In this document: piece after piece, positions 17,301 to 26,549 of the stretch
Layout of the letters: every line of letters starts with the position of its first letter
Position numbering within the stretch: position 1 is the stretch's first letter
Assembly: GCA_003215655.1 (NCBI GenBank)
Contig: QCKB01000005.1
Location: forward strand, 1 to 64,000
Length of the DNA stretch: 64,000 nucleotides
Source: Prochlorococcus sp. AG-409-J16
GTDB lineage: Bacteria; Cyanobacteriota; Cyanobacteriia; PCC-6307; Cyanobiaceae
Direction of reading: 5' to 3'
Position numbers and translations under genes: made by a program
The notes under the pieces: generated by a model
What the model was told of the DNA's origin: nothing
What the model saw: only the letters and a program-made list of their open reading frames with translations
Databases searched by the model: none

Positions 17301-18891
17301 TGGTAACTTGTGCAAATCTTTGTTTGAAGTAGTCATATAGAAGATGAGGCTTGTCTGATAGAACTGCCAAAGGAATGTCATCTCCCATGCAAAAAGTGGG
17401 TTCTTTGCCAGCACTAGCCATGGAATCGATAATTAGATCTAGATCCTCAGCTGTGAATCCAAAAGCAGTCTGTTGTTGAAGAAGCTCGAGTTCTCCTAAT
17501 TTGGTTTTCCGTTCCCAGGGTTGTTTTTTAAGTTGATGTCGGTTTTGAATCAGCCATTCTTTATAGGGGTATCGACTAGCAACTTCTTCTTTGACATCCC
17601 AGTTATGCATTAATCGCTTTTTCTCTATATCGACAGCAAGCATTTGGCCTGGCCCGAGACGTCCTTTTTCTACAATTAAGCTCTCATCAATATCTACAAC
17701 CCCAGTCTCTGAGCCCATAATCACAAAATCGTTACTTGTAATGCAGTAACGGGCTGGCCTCAAGCCGTTTCGATCAAGAGTGGCTCCCACGAAGCGACCA
17801 TCTGCAAAAACAAGAAGAGCAGGACCATCCCAAGATTCCTGAGTACATGCTGAATATTCATAGAAAGCTTGGATATCTTGTTTGCCTTTTAGTTCAGGTT
17901 GGTCCCTGAAAGCCTCTGGGACAAGAGTTAGGAGGCTGTCAGTGATTGGTCTTCCACTTCTTACTAACAGCTCAAGCGTGGCATCAAGATTTGCTGAGTC
18001 ACTAAAAGATTCATTTATTACTGGTTTCAAATCTTTAGCATTCTCTCCCCAAACTTCATCGAGGTTTATTTCCGTAGCTTTTGCCCAGTTTAGGTTCCCC
18101 AAAAGGGTATTAATTTCTCCGTTATGGCCGAGTAGTCGCATTGGTTGAGCCAAAGGCCAACGAGGAAGCGTATTGGTGCTGAATCTTCTGTGGTAAACCG
18201 CAAAAGCTACTTCGAACCTGTTGTCGCATAGGTCTGAGTAAAAAGAAGATAGAACTTCTGATCTGACCATTCCCTTATAAACAACTGTTCGATTGCTTAG
18301 AGAGGCCATATAAATACTTCCGTTCCCTTCCCCCCAAGATTGCCTAACACGTTCGCCGATACGTCGTCTTAATCGAAATAATATGGCTTCTAATTCATCT
18401 CCTTCTTTGTCGCTTTCGACTAGCCATTGTTTTATTGCTGGGGCTGTCTCTCGGGCAAGGGGGCCTAGGACTGATTCATTCACAGGAACTTCCCTCCAGG
18501 CTACGGACTTAAGACCAAGAGCATCAGCTTCTTTTTGACATAAAGATTGAGCCTTTTTACGTTTATCTGCCTCACGAGGCAAGAAAAGCATTCCTAGACC
18601 TGAAGTCTTTAAGGAGGCATTTCGGATGTTTGGCCATACATCTTTTAAGTAAGTCCAGGGAATAGCACAAAGAATGCCTGCTCCGTCCCCAGAATTTCCA
18701 TCTCCGCCGCATCCGCCTCTGTGCTCCATGCAGTTGAGCCCTTGGAGAGCTTGTTTTAGTACCCAGTTACTAGGCTTTCCTTCTATTTGAGCTATAAAAC
18801 CAACTCCGCAAGCATCCTTTTCATGAGTTAAGGCTTCTCTAGCATTGCTATCGCAATAGGGCCAATTTGGGAGATGGGAGATCTGAGTCAT
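14305..18891 (-). CDS. gltB: Ferredoxin-dependent glutamate synthase large chain
   Basis: A 1528-residue GOGAT from the ATG at 18891 (MTQISHLPNW); an alternative start nine codons upstream is less typical. It makes two glutamates from glutamine and 2-oxoglutarate. The glutamine amidotransferase nucleophile is Cys28 (KDACGVGF), exposed after removal of a short propeptide. The FMN-binding synthase domain covers about 800-1190 and ends with the 3Fe-4S motif C-x5-C-x4-C (CIMARVCHTNKC, about 1151-1162). The C-terminal GXGXG helix domain follows. No separate small NADPH subunit is seen, which agrees with the ferredoxin type (glsF) of cyanobacteria. I looked for an NtcA site (GTAN8TAC) upstream and found none. 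Confidence 0.95.
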   Translation of the reverse strand: MTQISHLPNWPYCDSNAREALTHEKDACGVGFIAQIEGKPSNWVLKQALQGLNCMEHRGGCGGDGNSGDGAGILCAIPWTYLKDVWPNIRNASLKTSGLGMLFLPREADKRKKAQSLCQKEADALGLKSVAWREVPVNESVLGPLARETAPAIKQWLVESDKEGDELEAILFRLRRRIGERVRQSWGEGNGSIYMASLSNRTVVYKGMVRSEVLSSFYSDLCDNRFEVAFAVYHRRFSTNTLPRWPLAQPMRLLGHNGEINTLLGNLNWAKATEINLDEVWGENAKDLKPVINESFSDSANLDATLELLVRSGRPITDSLLTLVPEAFRDQPELKGKQDIQAFYEYSACTQESWDGPALLVFADGRFVGATLDRNGLRPARYCITSNDFVIMGSETGVVDIDESLIVEKGRLGPGQMLAVDIEKKRLMHNWDVKEEVASRYPYKEWLIQNRHQLKKQPWERKTKLGELELLQQQTAFGFTAEDLDLIIDSMASAGKEPTFCMGDDIPLAVLSDKPHLLYDYFKQRFAQVTNPPIDPLREKLVMSLEMHLGKRGSPLRPRKEAAAVINLESPILNELELASLSDYELCSTTLSTLFEIKEGPKGLDKAIKELCKKAERAVKEGNIILILSDKGVNEINTYIPPMVAVGAVHHHLLSKNLRLNTSIVIETAQCWSTHHMACLIGYGASAICPWLTWETTRHWWNSPRIQKLIEKGTIPNIDVDQAQANLLTALEDGLRKILSKIGISLLSSYHGAQIFEAIGIGADLIDLAFKGTTSRVAGLSLSELANETMTFHSKAFPELDRKKLEFMGFVQFRNNGEFHLNNPAISKALHEAVKAGSNYDHFSTFQSLLENRPSTALRDLLSFKKAPSPLPLEEIESVEDICTRFCTGGMSLGALSREAHEVLAIAMNRIGGKSNSGEGGEDPARFQIINQVDEEGRSKLLPNLKGLFKGDTACSAIKQIASGRFGVTPEYLRSAQQLEIKVAQGAKPGEGGQLPGPKVDSYIAKLRNSKPGVALISPPPHHDIYSIEDLAQLIHDLHQIHPSAKVSVKLVAEIGIGTIAAGVAKANADVIQISGHDGGTGASPLSSIKHAGGPWELGLTEVHRSLIENGLRDRVLLRADGGLKTGWDVIIAALLGAEEYGFGSIAMIAEGCIMARVCHTNKCPVGIATQQEILRQRFPGIPEHVVNFFLFIAQEVRQLMSVLGVHKLNDLIGRVDLLESRSINLAKTNSIDLSSLLNPINSSTNRSWLHHESKAHSNGEILENVLLDEKLFMKTIEEHGQISRSLKITNTDRSVCARISGEIAERHGNKGFQGHLKLLFKGAAGQSFGAFTLKGMNIRLVGEANDYVGKGINGGQIVLVPPENKEGAGEQVILGNTCLYGATGGKLFALGRAGERFAVRNSGAKAVIEGAGDHCCEYMTGGVVVVLGYTGRNVGAGMTGGLAFLLDEENKAIEKVNQEIVDISEINTKEQENILRPLIEQYSIETSSKKALEIIKNWDIFKKKFKIIVPPSEREKVGLIEKKAIAA

Positions 18892-19199
18892 ACAAACTGT
18901 CTGGCTGTAATTCCGCACTAAATGCAGAAAGAGTTACAGGGGCAATTAAGAATCCTATATACGAACGTCCTGAATGGATTGTTTGAAACAAGGATGATTG
19001 TGAAAGCAATTCACCTGTCTTAATGGCTCAACGAGTGGATTAGGTTTTTGAAGTGATGCTTCTTGCCATTATTGAGTTTAAATTTCTAGTTATTGGGTTT
19101 TAAGGACTTTCATTGCCTCAAACTTCATATAGGTAGACGACCCGTTAAGCTGATAGCTTGTCGAAGCAGGTCGGATGTCCGACCTAATGCATATTTTCG
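18892..19199. other. 308-bp divergent spacer between gltB and rpsL
   Basis: It must contain both promoters. On the gltB side a TATATA at about 18956-18961 could be part of a -10 box. On the rpsL side CATATAGG near 19126-19133 could be one. Both are weak guesses. The clearest element is a perfect hairpin just before rpsL (19168-19185). Confidence 0.5.
19168..19185 (+). promoter_or_regulatory. Perfect hairpin in the rpsL leader
   Basis: AGGTCGG pairs with CCGACCT across the loop ATGT. It ends 14 bases before the rpsL ATG, where it could affect ribosome access to the first gene of the str operon. There is no T-run, so it is not a terminator. Confidence 0.6.
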
Positions 19200-19580
19200 A
19201 TGCCAACTATTCAACAATTGATTCGCACTGAGCGGCAGCGCTTGACTCGAAAGACTAAGTCTCCTGCCCTTCGCTCATGTCCTGAGAGAAGGGGGGTTTG
19301 TACAAGGGTTTATACCTCTACCCCAAAAAAACCAAATTCTGCACTTCGAAAGGTTGCACGTGTTCGGCTTACTTCGGGTTTTGAGGTTACTGCTTACATC
19401 CCTGGCATTGGGCATAACCTTCAAGAGCACTCTGTTGTATTAATAAGGGGTGGAAGGGTTAAAGATCTACCTGGTGTTAGGTATCACATTATTCGTGGGA
19501 CCCTTGATACTGCAGGGGTTAAGGATCGCCGTCAGGCGCGTTCTAAATATGGCGCTAAATCTCCTAAGACTTCTGAATAG
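19200..19580 (+). CDS. rpsL: 30S ribosomal protein S12
   Basis: A 126-residue S12 with the family start [12 protein letters not shown] and the decoding-site loops: [11 protein letters not shown], containing the Lys of the streptomycin-resistance region, and [10 protein letters not shown] with the second conserved loop. It sits at the A site of the 30S subunit and controls decoding accuracy. Length is normal, with a few extra C-terminal residues. It is the first gene of the str operon and is followed by rpsG after 70 bp. A leader hairpin lies just upstream of the ATG. Confidence 0.98.
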   Translation: MPTIQQLIRTERQRLTRKTKSPALRSCPERRGVCTRVYTSTPKKPNSALRKVARVRLTSGFEVTAYIPGIGHNLQEHSVVLIRGGRVKDLPGVRYHIIRGTLDTAGVKDRRQARSKYGAKSPKTSE

Positions 19581-19650
19581 GCGGCTTATCCCAGTTTCAT
19601 TAACCTAAAATCTAAATAAATTCACCAACAACAAAATTTTTTAACGGATT

Positions 19651-20121
19651 ATGTCCCGCCGTAACGCAGCAGAAAAACGACCTGTTTTACCTGACCCTCA
19701 ATTTAATAATCGATTAGCGACAATGATGGTCGCAAGATTGATGAAGCATGGAAAGAAGTCCACTGCTCAAAGGATTCTTTCTAAGGCTTTTGGTTTGATT
19801 AATGAGAGAACAGGTGGTGACCCGATTGAGCTATTTGAGACAGCAGTTAAGAATGCAACTCCTTTGGTAGAGGTAAGGGCTAGGAGGGTTGGTGGTGCTA
19901 CATATCAAGTTCCTATGGAAGTTCGCCAGGAGAGAGGGACTGCAATGGCTTTGAGATGGTTAGTCAGTTTCTCCAGAGCTAGAAACGGTAGAAGCATGGC
20001 CCATAAGTTGGCAGGAGAATTGATTGATGCTGCTAATGAAGCTGGTAGTGCAGTTCGTAAGCGAGAAGAAACCCATAAAATGGCTGAGGCAAATAAAGCT
20101 TTTGCGCATTATCGGTACTGA
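19651..20121 (+). CDS. rpsG: 30S ribosomal protein S7
   Basis: A 156-residue S7, which starts assembly of the 30S head by binding the 3' domain of 16S r[39 protein letters not shown] and the basic C-terminal helix are typical. It follows rpsL by 70 bp and precedes fusA by 94 bp. In other bacteria S7 regulates this operon by binding its own mRNA. The S7-fusA spacer here contains two possible stems, but I cannot show that they bind S7. Confidence 0.98.
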   Translation: MSRRNAAEKRPVLPDPQFNNRLATMMVARLMKHGKKSTAQRILSKAFGLINERTGGDPIELFETAVKNATPLVEVRARRVGGATYQVPMEVRQERGTAMALRWLVSFSRARNGRSMAHKLAGELIDAANEAGSAVRKREETHKMAEANKAFAHYRY

Positions 20122-20133
20122 TTTATCTATTGC

Positions 20134-20209
20134 TTTCGGACTAATCAGCCGAAACGGATCGATCGACCTGTAGAGTCTCTCCTCTTCACTAATGCCTTAA
20201 TTCGGAGAG
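20134..20209 (+). promoter_or_regulatory. Two possible stems in the rpsG-fusA spacer, one covering the fusA ribosome site
   Basis: TTTCGG (20134-20139) pairs with CCGAAA (20149-20154). Further on, CTCTCC (20177-20182) is the exact complement of GGAGAG (20204-20209), which is the fusA Shine-Dalgarno site. The second stem would mask the site when formed. Confidence 0.5.
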
Positions 20210-20215
20210 TTTCCT

Positions 20216-22291
20216 GTGGCACGTGCCTTTGCTTTGGAACGCGTCAGAAATATAGGGATTGCAGCCCATATCGACGCTGGGAAAACCACCTGCACTGAAC
20301 GAATCCTGTTTTACTCAGGTGTTGTTCACAAAATGGGAGAGGTGCATGATGGTGCTGCAGTGACTGATTGGATGGCGCAGGAACGTGAGCGGGGAATCAC
20401 TATTACTGCTGCTGCTATATCCACAACGTGGAATGACCATCGGATCAATATTATTGATACCCCTGGACACGTTGATTTCACTATTGAGGTAGAGCGCTCT
20501 ATGCGCGTCCTTGATGGTGTGATAGCTGTCTTTTGTGCAGTTGGTGGGGTACAGCCTCAGTCTGAAACAGTTTGGAGACAGGCCGATCGTTATTCAGTCC
20601 CCAGAATGGTTTTCGTCAATAAGATGGACCGTACTGGAGCGGACTTTCTTAAGGTTTATCAGCAGATCAAAGATCGCTTAAAGGCAAATGCTGTGCCTTT
20701 GCAGTTGCCAATTGGTGCTGAAAATGATCTGAAGGGCATTGTTGATCTTGTTAAGAACAAAGCATTTATTTATAAGGATGATCTTGGGAAGGACATTCAG
20801 GAGACTGAAATCCCTTCTGAAATGGTCGATCAGGCAGCAGAGTGGCGGTCTAAGTTGATGGAATCGGTTGCAGAAACTGATGAGAAGTTGATTGAAGCAT
20901 TTTTGGAAACTGGTGAGTTAAATGAGACTCAACTGAAAGAAGGCATACGAGAAGGTGTCTTGAAACAAGGCTTGGTACCAATGTTGTGCGGCTCTGCTTT
21001 TAAAAATAAGGGCGTTCAACTTCTTCTTGATGCAGTTGTTGATTATTTACCTGCTCCTGTAGATGTTCCACCTATTCAGGGATTGCTGCCTAACGGTAAA
21101 GAAGCTTTACGACCATCAGATGACCAGGCTTCTTTTAGCGCTCTAGCTTTCAAAGTTATGTCAGATCCATATGGAAAACTGACCTTTGTGAGGATGTATT
21201 CGGGCATCTTGGAAAAAGGTAGTTATGTACTTAATTCGACAAAAGATGAAAAAGAGCGAATCTCTCGTTTGATCATTCTCAAGGCTGATGATCGAGAAGA
21301 GGTTGATGAATTGAGAGCTGGGGACCTAGGAGCCGTATTAGGACTAAAGAACACCACAACAGGGGATACCTTATGTGCTTCTAATGATCCGATAGTTCTA
21401 GAAACCCTTTATATACCTGAACCAGTTATTTCAGTTGCTGTTGAGCCTAAAACCAAGGGCGATATGGAGAAGCTTGGAAAGGCCCTTACAGCATTAGCTG
21501 AGGAGGATCCTACTTTCCGAGTAAGTACAGATCCTGAAACTAATCAGACGGTTATTGCAGGGATGGGTGAATTACACCTGGAAATTCTTGTTGATCGAAT
21601 GCTGCGTGAATTCAAGGTTGAAGCAAATATTGGTGCACCTCAGGTCTCTTATAGAGAAACTATTCGAGCCAGTTCCTCTGGAGAAGGGAAATTTGCTAGG
21701 CAAACAGGAGGAAAAGGTCAATATGGACATGTTGTTATAGAAGTAGAACCTGGTGAGCCAGGATCAGGTTTTGAGTTTGTTAATAAGATTGTTGGTGGTG
21801 TAGTCCCTAAGGAATACATCAAACCAGCTGAATCTGGCATGAAGGAGACTTCTGAGTCAGGTGTTATCGCTGGATATCCATTGATAGATGTCAAGGTCAC
21901 TCTTGTTGATGGCTCTTATCACGACGTTGATTCGTCAGAAATGGCGTTCAAGATTGCAGGATCAATGGCTTTCAAAGATGGGGTCAAAAAGTGCAATCCT
22001 GTGCTTCTTGAACCAATGATGAAAGTCGAAGTTGAGTCCCCTGAGGACTTCCTTGGATCAATCATTGGAGACCTTTCCTCACGTCGAGGTCAGGTTGAAG
22101 GACAGTCCATAGACGATGGACTGTCTAAAGTAAGTGCAAAGGTGCCTCTGGCCGAAATGTTCGGCTACGCCACTCAACTCCGATCAATGACACAGGGTCG
22201 GGGTATCTTTTCTATGGAGTTCAGCAATTATGAGGAAGTTCCTCGCAATGTGGCTGAAGCCATCATCTCCAAGAATCAGGGCAATTCCTGA
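20216..22291 (+). CDS. fusA: Elongation factor G
   Basis: A 691-residue EF-G, the GTPase that drives translocation. The G motifs are intact: AHIDAGKTT (G1), the RGITI switch I, DTPGH (G3), NKMD (G4). Domains II-V follow, with the [11 protein letters not shown] stretch of domain IV. The start is GTG at 20216, supported by GGAG about eight bases upstream and by the [18 protein letters not shown] start. It lies between rpsG and tuf in the str operon. Near its 3' end the coding sequence contains a perfect 10-bp inverted repeat (22101-22125). Confidence 0.98.
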   Translation: MARAFALERVRNIGIAAHIDAGKTTCTERILFYSGVVHKMGEVHDGAAVTDWMAQERERGITITAAAISTTWNDHRINIIDTPGHVDFTIEVERSMRVLDGVIAVFCAVGGVQPQSETVWRQADRYSVPRMVFVNKMDRTGADFLKVYQQIKDRLKANAVPLQLPIGAENDLKGIVDLVKNKAFIYKDDLGKDIQETEIPSEMVDQAAEWRSKLMESVAETDEKLIEAFLETGELNETQLKEGIREGVLKQGLVPMLCGSAFKNKGVQLLLDAVVDYLPAPVDVPPIQGLLPNGKEALRPSDDQASFSALAFKVMSDPYGKLTFVRMYSGILEKGSYVLNSTKDEKERISRLIILKADDREEVDELRAGDLGAVLGLKNTTTGDTLCASNDPIVLETLYIPEPVISVAVEPKTKGDMEKLGKALTALAEEDPTFRVSTDPETNQTVIAGMGELHLEILVDRMLREFKVEANIGAPQVSYRETIRASSSGEGKFARQTGGKGQYGHVVIEVEPGEPGSGFEFVNKIVGGVVPKEYIKPAESGMKETSESGVIAGYPLIDVKVTLVDGSYHDVDSSEMAFKIAGSMAFKDGVKKCNPVLLEPMMKVEVESPEDFLGSIIGDLSSRRGQVEGQSIDDGLSKVSAKVPLAEMFGYATQLRSMTQGRGIFSMEFSNYEEVPRNVAEAIISKNQGNS
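22101..22125 (+). repeat. Perfect 10-bp inverted repeat inside fusA
   Basis: GACAGTCCAT (22101-22110) is the exact reverse complement of ATGGACTGTC (22116-22125) with five bases between. It encodes part of [11 protein letters not shown] in domain V, so it could be accidental. A hairpin here would lie about 210 bases before tuf. Confidence 0.85.
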
Positions 22292-22334
22292 TCTCTAACA
22301 ACTCCTTTTCTTTACCCCCCGATTCTTTAACAAA

Positions 22335-23534
22335 ATGGCTCGCGAGAAGTTTGAGAGGAACAAGCCTCACGTCAACATTGGCACCATTGGTCACGTAGAC
22401 CATGGAAAAACCACCCTGACAGCTGCAATTACTAATGTGCTAGCTAAGAAGGGGCAGGCTAAAGCCCAAGATTATGGTGATATCGATGGTGCTCCTGAAG
22501 AGCGCGAGCGCGGTATCACAATCAATACTGCCCACGTTGAATACGAGACTGAAGGGCGTCATTACGCTCATGTTGATTGCCCAGGTCACGCTGACTATGT
22601 CAAGAACATGATCACGGGTGCCGCTCAGATGGATGGAGCAATCATTGTTGTTGCTGCGACTGATGGTGCTATGGCTCAAACTAAGGAGCACATTCTTTTA
22701 GCTAAGCAGGTTGGTGTCCCTTCACTTGTTGTAGCCCTGAATAAGTGCGACATGGTTGATGATGAGGAAATGATTGAGCTTGTAGAAATGGAGATTCGCG
22801 AGCTTCTTACAAGTTATGACTTCCCAGGGGATGATCTCCCTGTGGTGCAGGTTTCAGCGCTTAAGGCTTTGGAAGGTGACTCTGAATGGGAATCAAAGAT
22901 TGATGAATTAATGACAGCTGTTGATGCATCAATTCCTGAACCTGAGAGGGAGGTTGACAAGCCCTTCCTTATGGCCATTGAAGATGTATTTTCTATTACA
23001 GGTCGTGGAACAGTCGCAACAGGTCGAATTGAGAGAGGGAAGGTAACTGTTGGAGAAGAAATTGAGATTGTGGGAATCAAAGATACACGTAAGACCACAG
23101 TCACAGGCGTGGAGATGTTCAGGAAGCTTCTTGATGAAGGTATGGCTGGAGATAATGTTGGTTTACTGCTTAGAGGTATCCAAAAGGAAGATATTGAAAG
23201 GGGTATGGTTCTTGTTAAGCCAGGATCTATTACTCCTCATACGAAGTTCGAAGGAGAGGTTTATGTCCTTAAAAAGGAAGAAGGAGGGCGGCATACTCCT
23301 TTCTTTGCTGGATATCGTCCACAGTTCTATATTCGAACTACAGACGTAACTGGTCAGATCACTGCATTTACTGCAGATGACGGAAGCAATGTAGAAATGG
23401 TTATGCCAGGTGACAGAATTAAGATGACAGGAGAGTTGATCTGTCCAGTGGCCATCGAAAAGAATATGCGCTTTGCAATTCGGGAAGGTGGTCGCACTAT
23501 TGGTGCGGGAGTTGTTTCGAAGATTATTGAGTAG
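22335..23534 (+). CDS. tuf: Elongation factor Tu
   Basis: A 399-residue EF-Tu that delivers aminoacyl-tRNA to the ribosome. GHVDHGKTT (G1), DCPGHADY (G3) and NKCD (G4) are intact, and the three domains are complete. [26 protein letters not shown] is the family start. It follows fusA by 43 bp. A stem-loop after the stop (23543-23574) may partly terminate or process the transcript before rpsJ. Confidence 0.98.
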   Translation: MAREKFERNKPHVNIGTIGHVDHGKTTLTAAITNVLAKKGQAKAQDYGDIDGAPEERERGITINTAHVEYETEGRHYAHVDCPGHADYVKNMITGAAQMDGAIIVVAATDGAMAQTKEHILLAKQVGVPSLVVALNKCDMVDDEEMIELVEMEIRELLTSYDFPGDDLPVVQVSALKALEGDSEWESKIDELMTAVDASIPEPEREVDKPFLMAIEDVFSITGRGTVATGRIERGKVTVGEEIEIVGIKDTRKTTVTGVEMFRKLLDEGMAGDNVGLLLRGIQKEDIERGMVLVKPGSITPHTKFEGEVYVLKKEEGGRHTPFFAGYRPQFYIRTTDVTGQITAFTADDGSNVEMVMPGDRIKMTGELICPVAIEKNMRFAIREGGRTIGAGVVSKIIE

Positions 23535-23542
23535 TTAGTTTT

Positions 23543-23574
23543 AGGGATGGTGGTCCTTTGTGCCTACCATCCCT
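23543..23574 (+). terminator. Stem-loop after tuf, possible partial terminator
   Basis: AGGGATGGT (23543-23551) pairs with ACCATCCCT (23566-23574). No good T-run follows, so it may be a processing site or attenuator that lowers rpsJ expression relative to tuf. Confidence 0.5.
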
Positions 23575-23667
23575 TAAATTAAAGACCTTGGTTCTTTCGT
23601 TAAAGCTCACCAAATCAGGAACCTCGAAAACTAAATCAGTCGCCTTAGGGCGTTCAAGGAAATTTTT

Positions 23668-23988
23668 ATGTCTACGGCAATTGCTCAACAGAAGATCAGG
23701 ATTCGCTTGAAAGCTTTTGATAGGCGAATGCTTGATTTGTCTTGTGAAAAGATTATTGAGACAGCAGATAACACTGCAGCGACAGCAATAGGCCCTATAC
23801 CTCTGCCTACTAAGAGGAAAATCTATTGTGTTCTCCGCTCTCCTCATGTTGACAAGGATTCAAGAGAGCATTTTGAAACTAGGACTCATAGACGGATAAT
23901 TGATATTTACAATCCTTCTGCCAAGACAATTGACGCATTGATGAAATTGGATCTTCCAAGCGGCGTAGATATCGAAGTTAAACTTTGA
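23668..23988 (+). CDS. rpsJ: 30S ribosomal protein S10
   Basis: A 106-residue S10, a 30S head protein that also acts as NusE in antitermination. [43 protein letters not shown] and [16 protein letters not shown] are diagnostic. In cyanobacteria it closes the rpsL-rpsG-fusA-tuf operon, as here. Its proximity to nusA genes is not seen in this window, but both belong to the same antitermination machinery. Confidence 0.98.
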   Translation: MSTAIAQQKIRIRLKAFDRRMLDLSCEKIIETADNTAATAIGPIPLPTKRKIYCVLRSPHVDKDSREHFETRTHRRIIDIYNPSAKTIDALMKLDLPSGVDIEVKL

Positions 23989-24053
23989 TGTGTAAAAGCT
24001 TTTCAGATTTCGTTTTATTTCCTTAGGATTTAAGTCTGTTTAGGACGATTTCT

Positions 24054-24719
24054 GTGACAGAACTCTCAGTAAGGGAATTACCCTTATTCCCTTTGCCTGA
24101 TGTAGTTCTCTTCCCTCAGGAAGTGCTGCCATTACATATTTTTGAGTCGCGGTACAGGATAATGCTTCAGACTGCTCTTGAAACTGATAGCCGATTTGGG
24201 GTTGTGAGGTGGGATCCAGTTAATAAGATCATGTCTGATATTGGATGTTGTGCCGAAATCATTAAGCATCAAACATCTAGTGATGGCCGCAGCAACATAG
24301 TCACGCTTGGACAACAGCGCTTTCGAATTCTTGAAATAACAAGGGAAGCTCCTTTTCGTTCTGCAATGGTCACATGGATAGAAGATGAACAAGTTGATGA
24401 TCCTGATCAATTACTGAAGTTATCTAAAGAGGTCCAAGCGGCATTGCATGACGTTGTTGATCTAACTGGAAAACTAACTGGCGAAGATACTTACTTACCT
24501 AATGACTTGCCTGATTTACCTAGAGAGCTTTCTTTTTGGATAGCAGGTCATCTTGGTGGACCTGTAGCGTCAGAGCAACAGCATCTACTAGAACTTACCA
24601 GTACAAAAGATCGTCTTCAGCATGAATATGAAATGCTTGACGATACAAGAAGGCAGCTTGCAGCACGAACAGCAATTAAAGATACATTTTCTAATTTTGA
24701 TAAAGCTAATGGCCAATGA
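24054..24719 (+). CDS. LON substrate-binding domain protein
   Basis: 221 residues with a GTG start (MTELSVRELPLFPLPDVVLFP). This is the N-terminal LON substrate-binding fold alone: the PLFPL..VLFP start, LHIFESRYRIML and FGVV segments are typical. The AAA+ and protease parts of Lon are absent. Stand-alone LON-domain proteins are common in cyanobacteria and have no proven function. Its last four bases overlap the start of the methyltransferase gene (ATGA), so the two are likely translationally coupled. Confidence 0.85.
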   Translation: MTELSVRELPLFPLPDVVLFPQEVLPLHIFESRYRIMLQTALETDSRFGVVRWDPVNKIMSDIGCCAEIIKHQTSSDGRSNIVTLGQQRFRILEITREAPFRSAMVTWIEDEQVDDPDQLLKLSKEVQAALHDVVDLTGKLTGEDTYLPNDLPDLPRELSFWIAGHLGGPVASEQQHLLELTSTKDRLQHEYEMLDDTRRQLAARTAIKDTFSNFDKANGQ

Positions 24720-25657
24720 TTATGGTGATGTTGATATTCCTTTTTGCAGTTCTAGGTTTTGTTTTTTTCATTTGGTTGAAAGCTGATAGAAGTTATCAGT
24801 CAAGTTCAAGTGTTGCCTCTGCCTACGATGATTGGACAGATGATCTACTTTTAGAACGTCTTTGGGGAGAGCATATTCATCTTGGTTTTTACCGCAATCA
24901 TTCTGAATTAGGAGATTTTCGTTCTGCTAAGGAGGATTTTGTTCATGAACTCGTTAAATGGAGTGGTTTAGATAAGCTTCCACCTGGGTCTCGAGTCTTG
25001 GATGTTGGTTGTGGAATTGGGGGGAGCTCAAGGATTCTTGCTAAAGAATATGGTTTTGATGTTTTGGGAATTTCTATTAGTTCATCCCAAGTTCGGAGAG
25101 CAAAAGAATTAACTAGACAAGGCGTCTCATGCAGTTTCCAGGTAATGGATGCTATGAATCTCCAAGTCCCTAAGGGAAGCTTTGACGCTGTTTGGAGTGT
25201 TGAAGCTGGTCCTCATATGCCAGATAAACAACTATATGCAAATGAACTTTTACGCGTTCTTCGCCCAAATGGGTTACTTGCGGTAGCTGATTGGAATTCT
25301 CGTGATTTGAATCTCGTGAAGTTGAGCTTTATAGAGCGTCTTGTTATGGGCCAGCTTCTAAGGCAATGGGCCCATCCTCAATTTGCAAGTATTGCTGATT
25401 TTCGTCAGAATCTAATTGAAAGTCCCTATGCCTTAGGACTAATCCAAACTGATGATTGGACAAGTTATACATTACCTTCTTGGTTTGAATCAATATTTGA
25501 GGGGGTAAGACGCCCTGGTGCAGTATTTGGATTAGGCCCTGGTGCTTTCTTAAAAGGTTTACGTGAGATTCCTACAATTTTATTGATGCACTGGGCTTTC
25601 TCAAATGGCTTGATGCAGTTCGGGGTATTTCGTCTAGAAACTAATAATATTGATTAG
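24716..25657 (+). CDS. MPBQ/MSBQ methyltransferase (tocopherol and plastoquinone-type quinol synthesis)
   Basis: A 313-residue SAM-dependent methyltransferase with an N-terminal membrane segment (about 4-20). The sequence SVASAYDDWTDD, WGEHIHLGFY, VLDVGCGIGGSSRILAKEYGFDV and WSVEAGPHMPDK closely follows the cyanobacterial 2-methyl-6-phytylbenzoquinol methyltransferase (sll0418 type). That enzyme methylates the tocopherol precursor and its solanesyl counterpart. The assignment rests on remembered family motifs; a gamma-tocopherol methyltransferase is the main alternative. It starts inside the end of the LON-domain gene. Its stop overlaps the convergent pheA stop by four bases. Confidence 0.82.
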   Translation: MIMVMLIFLFAVLGFVFFIWLKADRSYQSSSSVASAYDDWTDDLLLERLWGEHIHLGFYRNHSELGDFRSAKEDFVHELVKWSGLDKLPPGSRVLDVGCGIGGSSRILAKEYGFDVLGISISSSQVRRAKELTRQGVSCSFQVMDAMNLQVPKGSFDAVWSVEAGPHMPDKQLYANELLRVLRPNGLLAVADWNSRDLNLVKLSFIERLVMGQLLRQWAHPQFASIADFRQNLIESPYALGLIQTDDWTSYTLPSWFESIFEGVRRPGAVFGLGPGAFLKGLREIPTILLMHWAFSNGLMQFGVFRLETNNID

Positions 25658-26496
25658 TCAAGTTGAAGCTCACTACTAGGGTAAGAGCCAAAAGAAGCTA
25701 AGTGAGCACACAAGGGCTCTAATCTTCGTATGAGCTGGTGCATTTCTTTTACTTCTCCATTTGGAAGTTCTACATCAATGAAAAACACGTATTCGCCTAA
25801 TTCTCTTTTAGAAGGCCGTGATTCGATGCGACTCATGTTTAGACCTAGTTCGGCTATACAGGAGAGGGCTTTTAGCAAAGCTCCAGGTGCATTTGCATGT
25901 AATGAGAAAGCGAAACTTGCAAAGTTACTTTTTTGTTTGATTTCTTCGCAGTGCAGCAATAGAAACCGGGTGCGATTACCGGCAACATCATTGATCGGAT
26001 AATTAAGCACCTTTACTCCTGGAAAATTGCTGGCACTTTTTGAAGCAATAGCAGCACGGAATTTGCTGCCAGTGACCATCTTGACCGCTTCAGCAGTAGA
26101 GCTTGTTGGTAATTGGAGAGTATTGGGAAGATTCAGTTTTAGCCAATTGCTGCACTGAGCAAGAGCTTGTGGGTGCGAAAGTACTTCGGAGATATCTGAG
26201 ATTTTGCCACTGCTAATAAGTGCATGTTTGATAGGAAGAACCAAAGCTCTTCTTATCCACAATTTCGGATAGCTCCAAATTGAATCAAGACTTTCAGTTA
26301 CTCCACCTTCGACTGAGTTTTCTACTGGAATGACGGCAAAGTCAGTCATTCCAGTGGCTAAATGCTCAACAACTGATCTCAAGCCAACACAAGGCACCAG
26401 TACAGGATTACAAATCCCTTCTTCTTGAGCTAAGGCATTAGCCGCTTGTTCGCCGAAGGTTCCTTCTGGCCCTAGGAAGGCCAAGCTTTTTTCCAT
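25654..26496 (-). CDS. pheA: Prephenate dehydratase
   Basis: 280 residues. Residues about 4-180 form the prephenate dehydratase domain (LGPEGTFGEQAA, VIPVENSVEGGVTESLD, GNRTRFLLL with the catalytic Thr-Arg-Phe motif). Residues about 190-270 form the ACT domain (LHANAPGALLKAL, LGLNMSRIESRPSK) that binds phenylalanine for feedback control. It converts prephenate to phenylpyruvate. There is no chorismate mutase domain. It is divergent from the DUF1997 gene, 53 bp away. Confidence 0.95.
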   Translation of the reverse strand: MEKSLAFLGPEGTFGEQAANALAQEEGICNPVLVPCVGLRSVVEHLATGMTDFAVIPVENSVEGGVTESLDSIWSYPKLWIRRALVLPIKHALISSGKISDISEVLSHPQALAQCSNWLKLNLPNTLQLPTSSTAEAVKMVTGSKFRAAIASKSASNFPGVKVLNYPINDVAGNRTRFLLLHCEEIKQKSNFASFAFSLHANAPGALLKALSCIAELGLNMSRIESRPSKRELGEYVFFIDVELPNGEVKEMHQLIRRLEPLCAHLASFGSYPSSELQLD

Positions 26497-26549
26497 TAGA
26501 TGATTAGGTCGTAAAGGTCGATAGGATCATTAGGCCTCATGGATTTGAT

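Noticed and set aside
18892-19199. NtcA site for gltB
   Set aside because: No GTAN8TAC match; the nearest GTA and TAC are 22 bases apart.
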